Below, one piece after another: positions 18,013 to 18,163 of a stretch of DNA of 18,163 nucleotides. The position numbers were made by a program, and so were the translations under genes. Source of the DNA: JBBSHS01 sp038232515 (GTDB lineage Bacteria; Actinomycetota; Acidimicrobiia; Acidimicrobiales; JAUJNH01); contig JBBSHS010000054.1 in NCBI GenBank assembly GCA_038232515.1, forward strand, positions 1 to 18,163, read 5' to 3'. Below the pieces are notes generated by a model. The model saw only the letters and a program-made list of their open reading frames with translations. It had not been told where the DNA came from and did not search any database. The first letter of the stretch is position 1, and every line of letters starts with the position of its first letter.

Positions 18013-18163
18013 CGACGTTTGCCCAGGTCAGCCTCGTAGAGCCGTTGGGCTCGCCGTGGCAAGCGAAGATGGAGGTCGTCTCGCCTGTCGCGGCGGCCAG
18101 CGTCGGAGCGCGGTGGCTCTCGGGGGAACCAGAATGGTTCGGTCCGTCCCGGTGAGACACCGA

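Noticed and set aside
18039..18140. Small hairpins after the tRNA: GAGCC-GTTG-GGCTC (18039-18052) and GAACCA-GAA-TGGTTC (18126-18140)
   Set aside because: Stems of 5-6 bp with no T-run; cannot be separated from chance, so not called a terminator.
17762..18160. Minus-strand open frame encoding a protein with SEGGLEPPRPFGHQPLKLARLP
   Set aside because: This peptide is the antisense translation of the tRNA-Leu gene, a well-known spurious protein; the rest crosses palindrome copy C.

Overview
The window is high-GC, densely packed bacterial chromosome, read almost entirely on the plus strand. The run uvrC - rapZ - gap - pgk - tpiA - secG is a conserved Actinomycetota block. Together with RapZ carrying GLSGAGRST in its P-loop, GTG starts and a tRNA without an encoded CCA, it points to an actinobacterium, perhaps of the Acidimicrobiia type. 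That placement is inference from gene order and sequence feel, not from a search.

Layout. Positions 2-2530 hold the 3' part of uvrA (nucleotide excision repair), cut by the window edge. nadA (quinolinate synthase, NAD biosynthesis) lies convergent to it at 2580-3674 on the minus strand. uvrC (3919-5823) is divergent from nadA and is followed by a class I SAM methyltransferase of unknown substrate (5884-6627) and rapZ (6700-7575). The glycolytic genes gap, pgk and tpiA follow, then secG (7703-10992). The genes yvcK and whiA, which I expect between rapZ and gap in actinobacteria, are absent here. A minus-strand gene for a small two-helix membrane protein (conserved-looking part about 11053-11526) has a reading frame that runs on antisense through secG.

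The last third is a complete peptide-type ABC importer operon: a lipoprotein substrate-binding protein (11695-13389), two permeases (oppB, oppC) and two ATPases (oppD, oppF). The four downstream genes overlap by 1-4 bases. A 14-bp perfect stem-loop sits between the binding-protein gene and oppB. A tRNA-Leu (anticodon GAG) at 17929-18012 closes the window. The last 151 bases hold no gene I can support, only short hairpins.

The most notable non-gene signal is a family of three interspersed palindromic elements with outer arms of the type GCGAGATTGGGTC/GACCCAATCTCGC. Copies lie at 3824-3868 (compact, 45 bp), 5775-5849 (75 bp) and 17776-17848 (73 bp). The two long copies also share inner arms (GTGGCCTTC/GAAGGCCAC) and a 19-nt loop. 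All three lie at gene boundaries. The copy at uvrC runs into the coding region, so the last 16 residues of UvrC and its stop codon come from the element. No mobile-element protein, CRISPR array or defence gene is visible. Apart from the palindrome family, the window is largely housekeeping and transport.
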